DNA from: Neocallimastix lanati (nom. inval.)
Taxonomy: Eukaryota; Neocallimastigomycota; Neocallimastigomycetes; Neocallimastigales; Neocallimastigaceae
NCBI GenBank assembly: GCA_016946835.1
Contig: JACVTC010000094.1
Coordinates: 522,501-586,500 of the forward strand
Direction: 5' to 3'
Length of the DNA stretch: 64,000 nucleotides
Shown here: piece after piece, positions 35,255 to 45,813 of the stretch
How positions within the stretch are numbered: position 1 is the first letter of the stretch
Layout: the number at the start of each line of letters is the position of its first letter
Notes under the pieces: generated by a model
Told to the model about the DNA's origin: nothing
The model's input: only the letters and a program-made list of their open reading frames with translations
The model's database searches: none
Translations under genes and position numbers: made by a program

Positions 35255-36166
35255 ATGTCCAAGGAAACAACTTTGAGCTTTAAAGAATTGAAAAAAGAAT
35301 TAAGAGATATTGTGAAACTTAGCAAGGACAATTTAGATATTAAGTCCTGGGCTACTGAATTAAAACTTTGGATCAAGATACAAGGTATTACAGATCCAGA
35401 AACAATATTTAATGCTTGTTTACTTACCAGCTCTGGTGAAGTACAACGCGTCATTGAAGATTTGGGAGAAGATAGTGATGATGAAAGTGATGATTCATCA
35501 GATGAAGAAGAAGAAGATGATGAAGAAGAAAATGTTGATGATGATATTAAATTTCCTTCTCTTGGAAAAATTATTTCAAGTCTTGAAAATTTTTACGGTA
35601 TTAAAGAAGACCAAAATTTACTTCTTAAAGAACTTCGTGCAATGCGAATTAAAAGAAACGAAAAGATTAAAGACTTTAATGTAAGATATAGAACTTTGTA
35701 CACTAAACTTGATAAAAAGAGAAGAAAGCGCATTGGTGTACTAGATTATATTGATTCTATTCAAAATAATTATGAAGCCTGGAAGAAATTATCCCTTAAA
35801 GATGATATAAGTATGGAGAAAGCTTTCAAAATTGCCGAGAAAGTAGATAGACTTTCTGTAAGGAACAATAATATTAATACCTATAATGTTAATAATTCCC
35901 AACATAATCAAAATAATCAAAACAGTACTACTTCAAGACTTTATCCTAAAAGAAGAAACGAAACTTTCCAAACAAGTCAAACAAATAATAAACTGAAACC
36001 TCAAGATATTATAGAAGAATCAACCCAGAAAATGAGAAATTTATCTGTTAAAACTTGCTTCTTCTGTAAGGAAGAAGGTCATTACTCATACTATTGCCCT
36101 CAATTAAATAAGATTATGGAAAAAAATAAAAAAGAAATATATTCCAAAAAGTCTTTAAACTTCTAA
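35255..36166 (+). CDS. gag: Gag of element B
   Basis: 303 residues, from ATG 35255 (context AACAAAATGTCC) to TAA 36164-36166. The start was chosen because element C Gag aligns from the same point (MSKETTLSFKELKKELRDI versus MAENKINFKELKKELKDI). It contains a capsid-like region (LDIKSWATELKLWIKIQGIT; later LRAMRIKRNEKIKDFNVRYR), a strongly acidic insert of Asp/Glu/Ser (about residues 75-100), an Asn/Gln-rich linker and one zinc knuckle CFFCKEEGHYSYYC near the C-terminus. Its last codons form the slippery site. The reading frame is open. Confidence 0.92.
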   Translation: MSKETTLSFKELKKELRDIVKLSKDNLDIKSWATELKLWIKIQGITDPETIFNACLLTSSGEVQRVIEDLGEDSDDESDDSSDEEEEDDEEENVDDDIKFPSLGKIISSLENFYGIKEDQNLLLKELRAMRIKRNEKIKDFNVRYRTLYTKLDKKRRKRIGVLDYIDSIQNNYEAWKKLSLKDDISMEKAFKIAEKVDRLSVRNNNINTYNVNNSQHNQNNQNSTTSRLYPKRRNETFQTSQTNNKLKPQDIIEESTQKMRNLSVKTCFFCKEEGHYSYYCPQLNKIMEKNKKEIYSKKSLNF

Positions 36167-36186
36167 ATGGGAGCAGAAGCACTCCC
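36154..36186 (+). promoter_or_regulatory. -1 ribosomal frameshift signal, element B
   Basis: TTTAAAC 36154-36160 is in phase T TTA AAC. The gag stop TAA lies in the 8-nt spacer, followed by hairpin GGGAG 36169-36173 with CTCCC 36182-36186 and an 8-nt loop. Both pol and the homologous region of C are open in the -1 frame from exactly this point. Confidence 0.88.
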
Positions 36187-39100
36187 AATGACAAAACAAT
36201 AGCTTCATTAAATAATTTACAAAATAATACTTTTACTAAGAATACCCCAATTGATAATAATTCCTTTAATGAAGAATCTGAAGAATCTGATTTTAGTGAC
36301 ACAACTGAAAGTGAGGATGATATCATTATTAATGCTATGAAAAGAAAAATGAATGATAATAACAGCGAAAAAGAAGAAAATAATTCCAAGAAAGTACATA
36401 AAAGTTTAAAAGATAATCCACGTCCTTTCGCAACTCCTGCTTTAAGAAAGAAGAAAGAAAATGAGCTACATAATAAAGTTTATAAAAATCAAATACTTCC
36501 TTCAATTTTAACTCAACCAAATATTAACAAAGAAAAACAAAAAGAAAAGGAATTAAGAAATATAACAAGAGTAAGAGAAAGTAAAGAAGAAAACAACAAT
36601 TATTCATCAAAAGGAAAGGAAAAAGTTGAATCTGAAGATATACTTGTAATCGATAATGAAATAGAAGATCTAGAAATGAATAAAGATAATCAACAAAATA
36701 AAACTAATACTTTGGAAAAATTAATTTCAACAAAAACTAAAGAAACTAATAATGAAAATACTCAGTTAGTAAAAAGGAATATCAAAATGATGAATAATAA
36801 AGAACCTTACAATATTATGGATGATTTAAATAATCTTAAATCCAGTATTACGATAGGTCAACTCTTGAATGCATGTCCGAAAATTCGTTCACAATTAACT
36901 CAAGGTTTAAAATTAGAAAAATCTAAAATAATTGGAACTGTAGACAATGTAAAAGCACGAACTTTATTAGTAAATAACTATGATCATAGCTATATAAGTA
37001 AAAGTAATGAAGTAGCCGAAGAAGACTTAGCAATGGTTGATGCAAGTGTTGACGGAGTACTAGGAAAACTTTTAATTGATTCTTGTAGTAACCTAAGCAT
37101 CGTTACTAAGCAGTATTTTGATAAATTACCTGGTGAATATGAAACAATTGGAAAAAGTCGTGGAAGAATCCAACTAGCAACACAAGATGAAGAATACTCG
37201 GAAGGAATTATTGTTCGATTACCAGTAAAAATTAATAATTATGAATTTAATGCGGACTTTAGAATTATTGAGAAAGAAGACTCATTTTATGATATGTTAA
37301 TAAACTTTAAAACTCAAATCGATCATTGTTTATTTATTCATCCAACCTTAAACAGTCTATGTAAACTTTTGTCAGAAAGTGAATACGAAGAAATAGCTAA
37401 AATAAATAATCAATATTATGATGAAGAAAGTATAATCTGCACTATTAGAAAAGTTGAAGAAACGAATAATGAAAAGGAAATTATAAAGGAATTAACTCCA
37501 ATGGAATTTATTGAGAGTGATGAATTTTTAAGTACCTTAAATAAAGATTATAAAGAACAAATTATTAAAATTCTCAAAGAAATGATTGACATAGTTGCCA
37601 CTTCAACAGAAGAACTAACTCCTTCTAAACTTTCACCACATAAGATCCGTTTAAAAGCAAATGCAAAGCCAGTAAAATTAAGAAGTTATAGGTTAACTAA
37701 ATTAAAATCAGATATCTTAAAAGAAGAACTTACAAAGCTTATTAAGAAAGGATTGATAGAACCATCCTGTTCAGAATGGTCATCTCCAGTAGTACTCATT
37801 CTAAAACACAATGGAAAGTGGCGCTTGTGCATTGACTACCGAAAAGTCAATGATATGACAGAAAAAGATTCTTATTCAGTTCCATATATAGATGAAATTT
37901 TTGATAGTCTCGGAGGAGCTAAAATATTTACAACTCTTGATTTATTTTCTGGTTTTCACCAAATCTTAATGGATGAAGAAAGCGTTGAAGTAACCACTTT
38001 CACTACTAAGTTTGGAAATTATCAATTTAAGGTTATGCCTTTTGGACTTACTGGAGCTCCCTCAACCTTCCAAAGAGAAATGAATAAAATTTTATTCCCT
38101 TTTATTGGTGAATTTGTTTACGTATTTATTGATGATGTTTTAATATATTCCAAAAGTATTGAAGAACATTTAGTCCATATTAAACAAGTCTTAGAAGTAT
38201 TTAAAGAAAACAAGTTAAAAATTAATATTGAAAAGTGCCATTTTCTTCAAACTGAAGTTGATGTATTAGGCCACAAACTTACTACTAAAGGATTAAGCCC
38301 CATGGAAAGCAAAATAACAGCTATTAAGAAGTGGGAAGCCCCTTCATCACTTCATGAATTAAGATCATTTCTAGGAGCAGTAGGATATTATCGTGACTTT
38401 ATTCCTAAATATGCTCAAATTACTTCACCTTTATGTAAATTATTGAAAAAGAATACTAAATATGAATGGAATAAAGAACAACAAGAAAGCTTTGAACTCC
38501 TAAAAGAAAAATTAATCAATGCACCTATTCTAAAATTTCCGTTATTTAATAAACCTTTTATAATTAGAACTGATGCTTCGTATAATGGAATTGGTGGAGT
38601 TCTTTTACAAAAAGAAGAAGAAACCGGTAAGGAGCACCCAATACACTTTATAAGTAGAAGTTTGAAGAAAGCTGAAAAGAATTATGGTATTACCGATTTG
38701 GAAGGAACCGCTTTGTTTTACTGTATGACTAAATTTAAATCTTATATTGAAGGAAATCCATTACCTACAACTATTTACACAGATCATAAACCATTAGTTG
38801 GTTTATTTAAGAATAAAGAACCTTTGAATGCAAGGCAAACAAGATGGTGTCTAACCGCTAGTATGCTTGGAATTAATATAAAATATGAATCAGGCAAAAA
38901 GAATGTGTTAGCTGATGCTCTTTCAAGAATGAAAAGTAAGGAAGAGAGAAAGATATTATTAACAAAAATTACTAATGGAAATAATGAAGAATTATTATCT
39001 AAAGTTATAAAGGAATTTATCAATGAAAAGTTTACTGTTATTGATGGTGAAGATTACTTTATTGACAATGGAAATTATAGAAAATTAATAACGGATGAAA

Positions 39101-40155
39101 ATGAAAAATTTAAATTAATTTTAGAAGCTCATAATATTGGCCACGAAGGATATTACAAAACATATCAAAGACTTAAGAAAAACTTTTATTGGAATCATAT
39201 GATTAAAGATATCAAAAGAATTGTTAGTAATTGTGAAAAATGCCAGTTAAATCGTCCTCAACCATATCCAGAACCAACCGAAAACCATCCAACTAAAGTA
39301 GAGGGTCCCTTTGTGCATTTAGGATTAGATATTATAGGACCGTTACCAAAAACAAGAAATAATAATCAATATATTATAGTAACTGTTGATTACTTTACCA
39401 AATGGGTTGAAGCCGAACCCACTGAAAACATAACTTCCTCTGATATAATTAAATTTTTAATAAACGTTTTTGCAAGACATGGTGTGCCTCAAGTTATTAC
39501 TACTGATAATGGAGTCCAATTCACTTCTGACATGACTAAAATCTTTCTTGATCTTTATGATGTATATGTTAAATTTGTAGCTACTTACCACCCTGAATCA
39601 AATGGCCTTACTGAAAATCGAAATAAAGAAATTGGAAAATTACTCCGTTTATTAGGAAGGAAAAATCAAGATTGGGATGAAGTTTTACCTTCTGCTTCAT
39701 GGGCACTTCGAACTACCAAAAATACAGCTACTGGACATTCTAGTTTTGAATTAGTATATGGAAGAGAAGACCAACAGCCTTATGATATAGCCATAAGAAC
39801 AATTGAAAATGCAGGTAAATCATATGATGAAATTTTAATGGAAAAATTTGTTCGTCATTATCAATGGACTAGAGAAGCATGCGAAAATGTGAAGAATGCT
39901 AACAAGTATTGGGCAACAAGACGAGAAGAACAAATAAGTATGAAAAAAGGAAAAGAATTAAAGGCTGGTGATCTTGTTCTTGTTAGAAACTTTAGCCGCA
40001 CTAAGCTAGAACCATATTACAATGGACCATTTAAAATTTTAAAAATTCAATTCAACACGGCAACCCTAATCGATCAGAAGACTGGAAAGCAACTCGATAG
40101 GAATGTTCACTTTAAAAATTTAGTAAAGTTTAACTCCGCTTACAGAGAAGCTTGA
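36160..40155 (+). CDS. pol: Pol of element B (protease, RT, RNase H, integrase)
   Basis: Translated as Gag-Pol by -1 frameshift (LLNGSRSTPNDKTIASLNNL onward). An ATG at 36337 gives 1272 residues but is likely internal. In order: a Lys/Asn/Glu-rich linker; a retropepsin-like domain with LIDSCSNLSIVT (Asp codon 37078), where the usual D-[ST]-G is DSC; reverse transcriptase with GKWRLCIDYRKVND, FKVMPFGLTGAPSTFQ and the FIDD active site (38125-38136); RNase H with IIRTDASYNGIGGVLL (Asp 38572), TDHKPL and ADALSRM; integrase with H-x3-H...C-x2-C (GHEGYYKTYQRL...CEKCQ) and the D,D-35-E triad (Asp 39328, Asp 39505, Glu 39613); and a C-terminal GPF-type motif (LEPYYNGPFKI). No chromodomain is seen. 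Domain order defines Ty3/gypsy. Confidence 0.95.
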   Translation, partial: LLNGSRSTPNDKTIASLNNLQNNTFTKNTPIDNNSFNEESEESDFSDTTESEDDIIINAMKRKMNDNNSEKEENNSKKVHKSLKDNPRPFATPALRKKKENELHNKVYKNQILPSILTQPNINKEKQKEKELRNITRVRESKEENNNYSSKGKEKVESEDILVIDNEIEDLEMNKDNQQNKTNTLEKLISTKTKETNNENTQLVKRNIKMMNNKEPYNIMDDLNNLKSSITIGQLLNACPKIRSQLTQGLKLEKSKIIGTVDNVKARTLLVNNYDHSYISKSNEVAEEDLAMVDASVDGVLGKLLIDSCSNLSIVTKQYFDKLPGEYETIGKSRGRIQLATQDEEYSEGIIVRLPVKINNYEFNADFRIIEKEDSFYDMLINFKTQIDHCLFIHPTLNSLCKLLSESEYEEIAKINNQYYDEESIICTIRKVEETNNEKEIIKELTPMEFIESDEFLSTLNKDYKEQIIKILKEMIDIVATSTEELTPSKLSPHKIRLKANAKPVKLRSYRLTKLKSDILKEELTKLIKKGLIEPSCSEWSSPVVLILKHNGKWRLCIDYRKVNDMTEKDSYSVPYIDEIFDSLGGAKIFTTLDLFSGFHQILMDEESVEVTTFTTKFGNYQFKVMPFGLTGAPSTFQREMNKILFPFIGEFVYVFIDDVLIYSKSIEEHLVHIKQVLEVFKENKLKINIEKCHFLQTEVDVLGHKLTTKGLSPMESKITAIKKWEAPSSLHELRSFLGAVGYYRDFIPKYAQITSPLCKLLKKNTKYEWNKEQQESFELLKEKLINAPILKFPLFNKPFIIRTDASYNGIGGVLLQKEEETGKEHPIHFISRSLKKAEKNYGITDLEGTALFYCMTKFKSYIEGNPLPTTIYTDHKPLVGLFKNKEPLNARQTRWCLTASMLGINIKYESGKKNVLADALSRMKSKEERKILLTKITNGNNEELLSKVIKEFINEKFTVIDGEDYFIDNGNYRKLITDENEKFKLILEAHNIGHEGYYKTYQRLKKNFYWNHMIKDIKRIVSNCEKCQLNRPQPYPEPTENHPTKVEGPFVHLGLDIIGPLPKTRNNNQYIIVTVDYFTKWVEAEPTENITSSDIIKFLINVFARHGVPQVITTDNGVQFTSDMTKIFLDLYDVYVKFVATYHPESNGLTENRNKEIGKLLRLLGRKNQDWDEVLPSASWALRTTKNTATGHSSFELVYGREDQQPYDIAIRTIENAGKSYDEILMEKFVRHYQWTREACENVKNANKYWATRREEQISMKKGKELKAGDLVLVRNFSRTKLEPYYNGPFKILKIQFNTATLIDQKTGKQLDRNVHFKNLVKFNSAYREA

Positions 40156-40173
40156 GTCTTCGTCGGGGCATCT

Positions 40174-40658
40174 TGATAAGAATGTACTAAATAATGCATT
40201 CTTAATTAAATCTACGATTTATTTCTAATACATTATGTGTACATTATTATTTTTGTACTTTAATAAATTTTTAAATCCAAAGATCAAAAATTAAATCAAA
40301 AATTATATTAAACTTTATATTTTTATATTAAATCTTATATTAATAGTAATATTTTTATATATTTAAAACTTATATTAGCAATATTAATAATAAATCTTAT
40401 TTTTTTATTTTTATATTAATAATGAAAATTTGTATTAATAATATTTTTATATATTGATGATTAAAAATTTATATATTATATTTTAACTTTTATTATAAAA
40501 TTTTATATCGAAATGTTTTATTTTATATTGAAAAATATTTTATTTTATTAAAAACCTTTATATTAGAATAGTATTTTTATTTTTATTTGAATATTTTAAC
40601 AGATTGTAATAAAAATTATAGCCAATTAAATAAATTCTTATTAGTAATATTTTAGATA

Positions 40659-40706
<48 letters not shown>

Positions 40707-41006
40707 TTTTATTAATATTATAAATGTATTTTATTTATATTGTTATAATTAAATTTTATATAATTGATTATAAAATTCAATTTAAATTTAATAGTTTTTA
40801 TAAAAAAAAAAATAAATAAAATGTAATTTAGTGGCAAGAACAACTTTTATGCCTTGAAAAAAAGTATAAATAGTTGTAAATTTTGCTACCAATTTTTAAA
40901 AAATCATCAAATAAAATCAAATAAATCTATAAATAAAAATAATAAATAAATAAATAAAATTTATGTTTCTTACTTTATTTTTATTTAATTCTCTAAAACC
41001 TTAACA
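40174..41006 (+). repeat. 3' LTR of element B
   Basis: 833 bp, preceded by TCGTCGGGGCATCT, which marks the polypurine-tract region. Followed by GATT and then element C. Confidence 0.95.
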
Positions 41007-41062
41007 GATTCGGTAAAGAACGAACATATAATGGATTATTAATTAGAATTTCAACTTACTTT

Positions 41063-41798
41063 GTTGAAATTACAACTGAATTAAATTTCAATTTCAATTA
41101 ATTTCAATTAAAATTATTAAAAACAAAATAATTAATAAAAATTTATAATTCATTAATTATTCTTTAAATTTTATTTATTTTATAATATTATAAGTTATTT
41201 GATCATCTTAGGACCAGCTTAGGCCTACTGATTCTAATGATATCATGTTAAACTTAAATATTATTAATAAATAAAATATTTATTCAACATGAATCATTTG
41301 GTCATGTCATCCTTGATTCATAAATTAATGTTAATGTATTAATTTATGTTATATTGATTTAATTAATTATTAATTATTAATTACTATATTAAATATTTAA
41401 ATTTAATATTATATTAAATATATTAGCTAATATATTAGATTAAAAAATATAATTTATTTATATTAAACATATTCTTATACTAAATATTATTATTATCAAC
41501 TTTATATTATTATTATCAATATTCTCAAACCTACAAAGTATAAAAAGAAAATTCAAATTTATCTTTTTGTTCTTTGTAAGGTTATAGTTAACCTATTATA
41601 ATATAACTATATATTTTTATTAATAAATAAAATTTTTTATCATATCAAACCAATTAGTAGTTTTAATTAAGTGTTAAATTAACAAATTTATCTTTATAAC
41701 TCTTTTATTTTAGTAATTTACTTATATCTATATAATTATATTATATAGATATATCAACCTGATTCCTCGTTAAATCTGTCTACTTTGTAACATACTTT
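41063..41798 (+). other. 736-bp block present only in the 5' LTR of C
   Basis: Bounded by TACTTT at both edges (41057-41062 and 41793-41798). The 3' LTR has a single TACTTT at this point. Either the 3' copy lost it by recombination between short direct repeats, or the 5' copy gained an insertion with a 6-bp duplication. AT-rich, with no coding frame. Confidence 0.8.
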
Positions 41799-42489
41799 AT
41801 AATCCATTATATTATTCTTTACTTAATATTACTTTACTATATTTTCTATACTAAAATATTTTCTAAATATATATATTTTTTTTTTATATTTTTATTAAAA
41901 GTTTCTAAAATATTATCAATAATTCTATATTTTTATTATTAATATCAATATCTATAATTTAACCTTAAATTTTATTATTTTATTAAAGTGTTTATTATCA
42001 ATATTAATATTTTATTTTTATTTTCAAATATATTATTATATTATTATTATATTATATCAATATTAAAATTGTATTCTTTTTAGTATTTTATTTTATTTTT
42101 AAATTGATTATTTAATATTTTTATTCCCCACAAATAAAATCAAATCTTAATTGATTAATAATAAATATTAAATATATTATAGTTTTTAAATTTATTTTAT
42201 ATAAAATATAAGAATATTATATTAATAGTCTTGATTAAAATAACTTTATTTTTCTGTAAAATCTTTTTAAATTTTGTTTGTTACTTTTCGTATATATTAA
42301 ATAATTTAGTTTTAGTATATGAAAAATAATATAAAATTATATAAACAAAATTTATTAAAATAAAAATATTTATGAATTAATTAATTTAAATTAATATAAA
42401 ATTGAAGTAATTAGTAATAGTAGATTATTTTTTTTAAATATGATAACAAAATGTAGAAAGGCTTTACATATTTATTTTTTTTTAAAAAG

Positions 42490-42499
42490 TATAAATAAG
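42490..42499 (+). promoter_or_regulatory. TATA box in element C LTR
   Basis: TATAAATAAG after a T/A tract, about 95 bp before the LTR end. Repeated at 50666-50675 in the 3' LTR. Its position parallels the TATAAATAG of element B. Confidence 0.55.
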
Positions 42500-42598
42500 T
42501 GAAGTTTTTCAAGAATTAAAATGTAGACAGAAAAATATCAAAAATAAATAATTAATTAAATAAAAATTCTAATAAAACCCGAACCATAACATAATTTA

Positions 42599-42615
42599 TG
42601 GTGGAGATATCGGGG
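42599..42615 (+). promoter_or_regulatory. Primer-binding site of element C
   Basis: TGGTGGAGATATCGGGG, identical to element B although the LTRs differ, seven bases after the LTR. Confidence 0.65.
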
Positions 42616-42669
42616 AATATTAGAAAAATAAAATTTAATATTATTTATTAATTAAATTATTTAACAAAG

Positions 42670-42832
42670 CCTTGGATATAGATTTCCGGGCTAAGTTTAA
42701 CCTACATAGTAATTGGGCTAGTAGGCTCTGGACTGCTGTGTTTTATATTGAATACAGTAGCCGTGGTACCCGCGTGGCATGACGCCGTGAAGAGGCAAGC
42801 TGCACGTCAGACAGGGTATACTATCAGATTAT
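42670..42832 (+). ncRNA. Conserved leader RNA domain, element C
   Basis: Same motif order as in B. The hairpin CTGTGTT 42736-42742 with AATACAG 42751-42757 shows a compensatory A-U to G-C change relative to B. The mini-hairpin GCC 42784-42786 with GGC 42794-42796 replaces ACC/GGT of B. AAGCTGCACGTCAGACAG follows unchanged. Confidence 0.7.
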
Positions 42833-42899
42833 CCATAAGTTTTGTTAAATAATAATAATTAATAATTTAATATTAATATTAATAATAATAAAAGTTATA

Positions 42900-42937
<38 letters not shown>

Positions 42938-43079
42938 GGGAAAACTATAGTTTTTGTAGTAACTTTATTTAATTATAGATTATAGATAAAAAAAAATAAT
43001 AAAAAGTTAACAAATTTACGAAGTTAATATTCGAGTAAGACAGTGTTAGCTTGCAGGATATTAATTTCATAAACTCTTA

Positions 43080-43275
43080 TTTACAATTTTGCAAGGTTTT
43101 GTAGATTGTAAACGCGAGTATCTCAAGGAACAAATCCTTGACAATTAGGCAAATACGCCCTAGAACTATAAAACCTTCACGCTGAAGGCAACCACACACT
43201 TCAACAGGTGATAGTTTGTTCACTCGCGCAGAAAATAAGAGGTGGGTCAGGTTCGATCCCTGATAAAACCCTGGT
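43080..43275 (+). ncRNA. Multi-helix leader structure with tRNA T-arm-like hairpin, element C
   Basis: CGCGAGT 43113-43119 pairs with ACTCGCG 43222-43228 and encloses the hairpins CAAGGA/TCCTTG (43124-43140) and CCTTC/GAAGG (43174-43188). Just 5' is TTTACAAT/ATTGTAAA (43080-43112). Just 3' is a 5-bp stem with 7-nt loop, TCAGG-TTCGATC-CCTGA (43247-43263), which is a perfect T-arm look-alike and contains a B-box-like GGTTCGATCC. No complete tRNA surrounds it. Confidence 0.55.
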
Positions 43276-43503
43276 CATTCTTGCGAAGTGACATTAAAAT
43301 ATATAGTTTTTTTTTTATTTTTATTTTAGGCTTTTATAAATTTGTTCGCCTATTATTATTATTATTATTATTTTTTTTTTTTTTTTTTGCAATACAATAA
43401 AAAAATATATATATATTTTTCCTTTTATTAAAATAATAAATATTTCATTAATAATTTTTTTTTAATAAATAATAAATTAAATTTTTCTTTAGTGTAGAAC
43501 AAA

Positions 43504-43550
<47 letters not shown>

Positions 43551-44608
43551 TTTTAACCAATAATATTATCATAGATTTAGATTTATATATGTAAAAAAAA
43601 AAAAAATAAAAAAATTTTTTTTAGTTAATGATAAAATAATAAGCAAAATTTTTTTTTGTAGTACAAATTTTTTAATTTTTTTTTATTAAAATAGGAAAAA
43701 AAAAAAAAAAAAAATTTTATAAATAAAAAAACTTTTTTTTTTATAGTAATAATTCTAAATAATAAATTGTAATTTTTTTTATGTTTATCAGTTTATTTTA
43801 TTTTTTTTAATATATACATGTACAATATATATATATAGAATATAAAAAATTAGATTATTATTATTATTTTTCAAATAAGTGTATTATTTTTATGATTTTA
43901 TATAATTAAATTTTTTTTATTGAAATTTTTATAATTGAAATTTTTTTTTGTGTGTGTTAAATTTTCTATTATTCGTTATATAATTAATTAAATTTTAATT
44001 AAAAAGAAAAATATAAATAAGCTGTCTTACAACTCTCTACGCGGGATAGTTGAACACCCACACATAATACTTTATTGTTTTGATCTTGTTGATACTGGGA
44101 AGGATACGTTATTATTTTCTTTATTACTAACAATAAGTTAGCCAAATTAAAAAGAATTTAATATTGCTACCTTCTTTTTATTAAGTTTCTTAATAATTAA
44201 CAATCGACATTATCAACTTATCAATAAAGAGCTAAGGGGACTTATTGTAAGAAGGGTTAACAAGCTATATATTTGATGGTTCAACACTATATAGTTTGGC
44301 TTGTATTTTAACTTTTTATTTAATATTTCATTAAATATTATAACAAAGAATTAATAGAATAATAAATATATACAAAAAAAAAAAAATAAAAATATAAAAA
44401 TATATATTATTATTATTATTTAAGTATTTATACAATTTGTTTAATGTTATATTAATTATTTTAATAAAGGAAATAAGTATATTAAATAAAATTAAATAAA
44501 GAAACTATTACTACAAATAAATTAAAAAAAAAAAAAATTAAGATATACATATTCTGTGTATTAATGCTTAAGAGAATATAATAAATATTAAAATTCATAA
44601 TAAAAAGC

Positions 44609-44785
44609 TTCAGATTTTCAAATTGCGTTTTTGAGTCTGAATTTTAATTTATTTTTTTTGTTTCAGATTTTCGAAGGGTGTTTTCGAGTCTGAATTAATT
44701 CATTAGATTTTCAGAGAGAGATTCTGAGTCTGAATTATTATTGGAATAAAGAATGGATTGTCAGAGGGTTTTTTCTGAGTCTATA
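44609..44785 (+). repeat. Tandem hairpin repeats before gag, element C (4 units)
   Basis: Four units share TCAGATTTTC...GAGTCTGAA. The outer stem (TTCAGA/TCTGAA) is constant in the first two and similar in the others, while the inner stem changes in a paired way: TCAAA/TTTGA, TTCGA/TCGAG, TCAGA/TCTGA, TCAGA/TCTGA. Equivalent in position to the unrelated 40-bp units of B. Confidence 0.75.
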
Positions 44786-44899
44786 ATTATATTATAAAAG
44801 AAAGATAAATTTATTTTTAATAATTATTAAATATATTTTTAAAGTAAACATATTTTTAAATTGGATATCATAGCATTAATACCATTTTTAAATTTTCAA

Positions 44900-45793
44900 A
44901 TGGCTGAAAATAAAATCAATTTTAAAGAATTAAAAAAAGAATTAAAAGATATCGAAAAAATTTCAAAGGAAAATCTCGATATCAAATCTTGGGAATCAGA
45001 AATCCGATTATGGATAAAACTTGAGGAAGTTACTGATCCCAAAAAGATTTTTACCGCCTGCTTACTCACGTCTACTGGAGAGCCTCGCGAAGTTATCCAG
45101 GATTTAATTGAAAGTTACAGTACCGATTCTGAATCAGAAAGTGAGGACGAAGAAGAAGAAGAATCTGATTCAGAAGAAAAGAAAAAAGATGAATATCCTT
45201 CCTTAAAGGAAATTGTAGAAACAATAGAAACTTTTTATGGTCTTAAAGAAGACCAGAATATGTTACTTCGTGAGCTCCGTGCCTTAAGAATTAAAAGAAA
45301 TGAGCGAGTAAAAGACTTTAATACTCGTTTCCGATCCATATATTTGAAATTAGATAAGAAAAGAAGGAAGTGAGTCAGTGTTCTTGATTATATTGATGCT
45401 CTTAGGAACAATGAAGAAGCTTGGAAAAGGGTCTCCCTTAAGGATGACATTTCTTTAAATCGGGCGTTTGACATTGCCGAAAAGGTTGATAGAGTAATGA
45501 ATTTGAGACCCTCAAAAGAGTACTCAACTGAAATTGTCAACCCAAGAATAAATATCAAGAATAATTATCAAAACAACAGAAAGGTAGTAAGGGAGAATTA
45601 TGAAGTTAGAAGCCCAAAAAGAAATAAAGATTACGAATTGGAGGACTTAACAAAAAAAATGAAAAATCTTACCATTAAAGCCTGTTTTTATTGTAGCGAT
45701 CCAGGACATTTGCAGTATAATTGTCCTAAGTTAAATGCAATTATTCAAGAAAATAAGAAACGGTTATATAGTGGAAAATCTTTAAACCACTAA
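44900..45793 (+). pseudogene. gag: Gag of element C, interrupted by one TGA
   Basis: ATG 44900 (CAAATGGCTG) to TAA 45791-45793. It aligns with B Gag: FKELKKELKDI, LDIKSWESEIRLWIKL, an acidic Ser/Glu/Asp insert, LRALRIKRNERVKDFNTRF, and the zinc knuckle CFYCSDPGHLQYNC. A TGA at 45371-45373 replaces the Arg codon (CGC in B) after LDKKRRK, probably by C to T change, and would truncate Gag before the zinc knuckle and before the frameshift site. The rest of the frame is open, so it is a single lesion; programmed read-through cannot be excluded. Confidence 0.88.
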
Positions 45794-45813
45794 AAGGGAG
45801 AGGAAGCACTCCC
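45781..45813 (+). promoter_or_regulatory. -1 ribosomal frameshift signal, element C
   Basis: TTTAAAC 45781-45787, gag stop TAA in the 8-nt spacer, hairpin GGGAG 45796-45800 with CTCCC 45809-45813, 8-nt loop. Layout is identical to B despite substitutions in spacer and loop. Confidence 0.88.

Larger units (their letters stand above)
33016..41006 (+). mobile_element. Element B: full-length Ty3/gypsy LTR retrotransposon
   Basis: LTRs 33016-33861 (846 bp) and 40174-41006 (833 bp) have TGATAAG...CTTAACA ends (an imperfect 7-bp inverted repeat). They differ mainly in homopolymer lengths and a few substitutions. The internal part has a PBS at 33868, a 1.4-kb leader with three structured zones, an open gag, a frameshift cassette and an open pol with RT, RNase H and integrase. 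It looks capable of autonomous movement. It lies directly between element A (5-bp spacer CAATT) and element C (4-bp spacer GATT). Confidence 0.95.
41011..42591 (+). repeat. 5' LTR of element C (long form)
   Basis: Starts CGGTAAAGAACGAACATA, where the 3' copy has TGG, so the first base is probably mutated. Ends ACCCGAACCATAACA. Includes the extra block 41063-41798. Confidence 0.9.

Noticed and set aside
43247-43263. Possible second tRNA gene in element C leader
   Set aside because: Only a T-arm-like hairpin is present; no acceptor, D or anticodon arms can be formed around it.
44861-44899. N-terminal extension of element C Gag (and 35189-35254 for B, 56937-57002 for B2)
   Set aside because: These start with TTG; the Gag proteins align from the downstream ATG, which has a better context.
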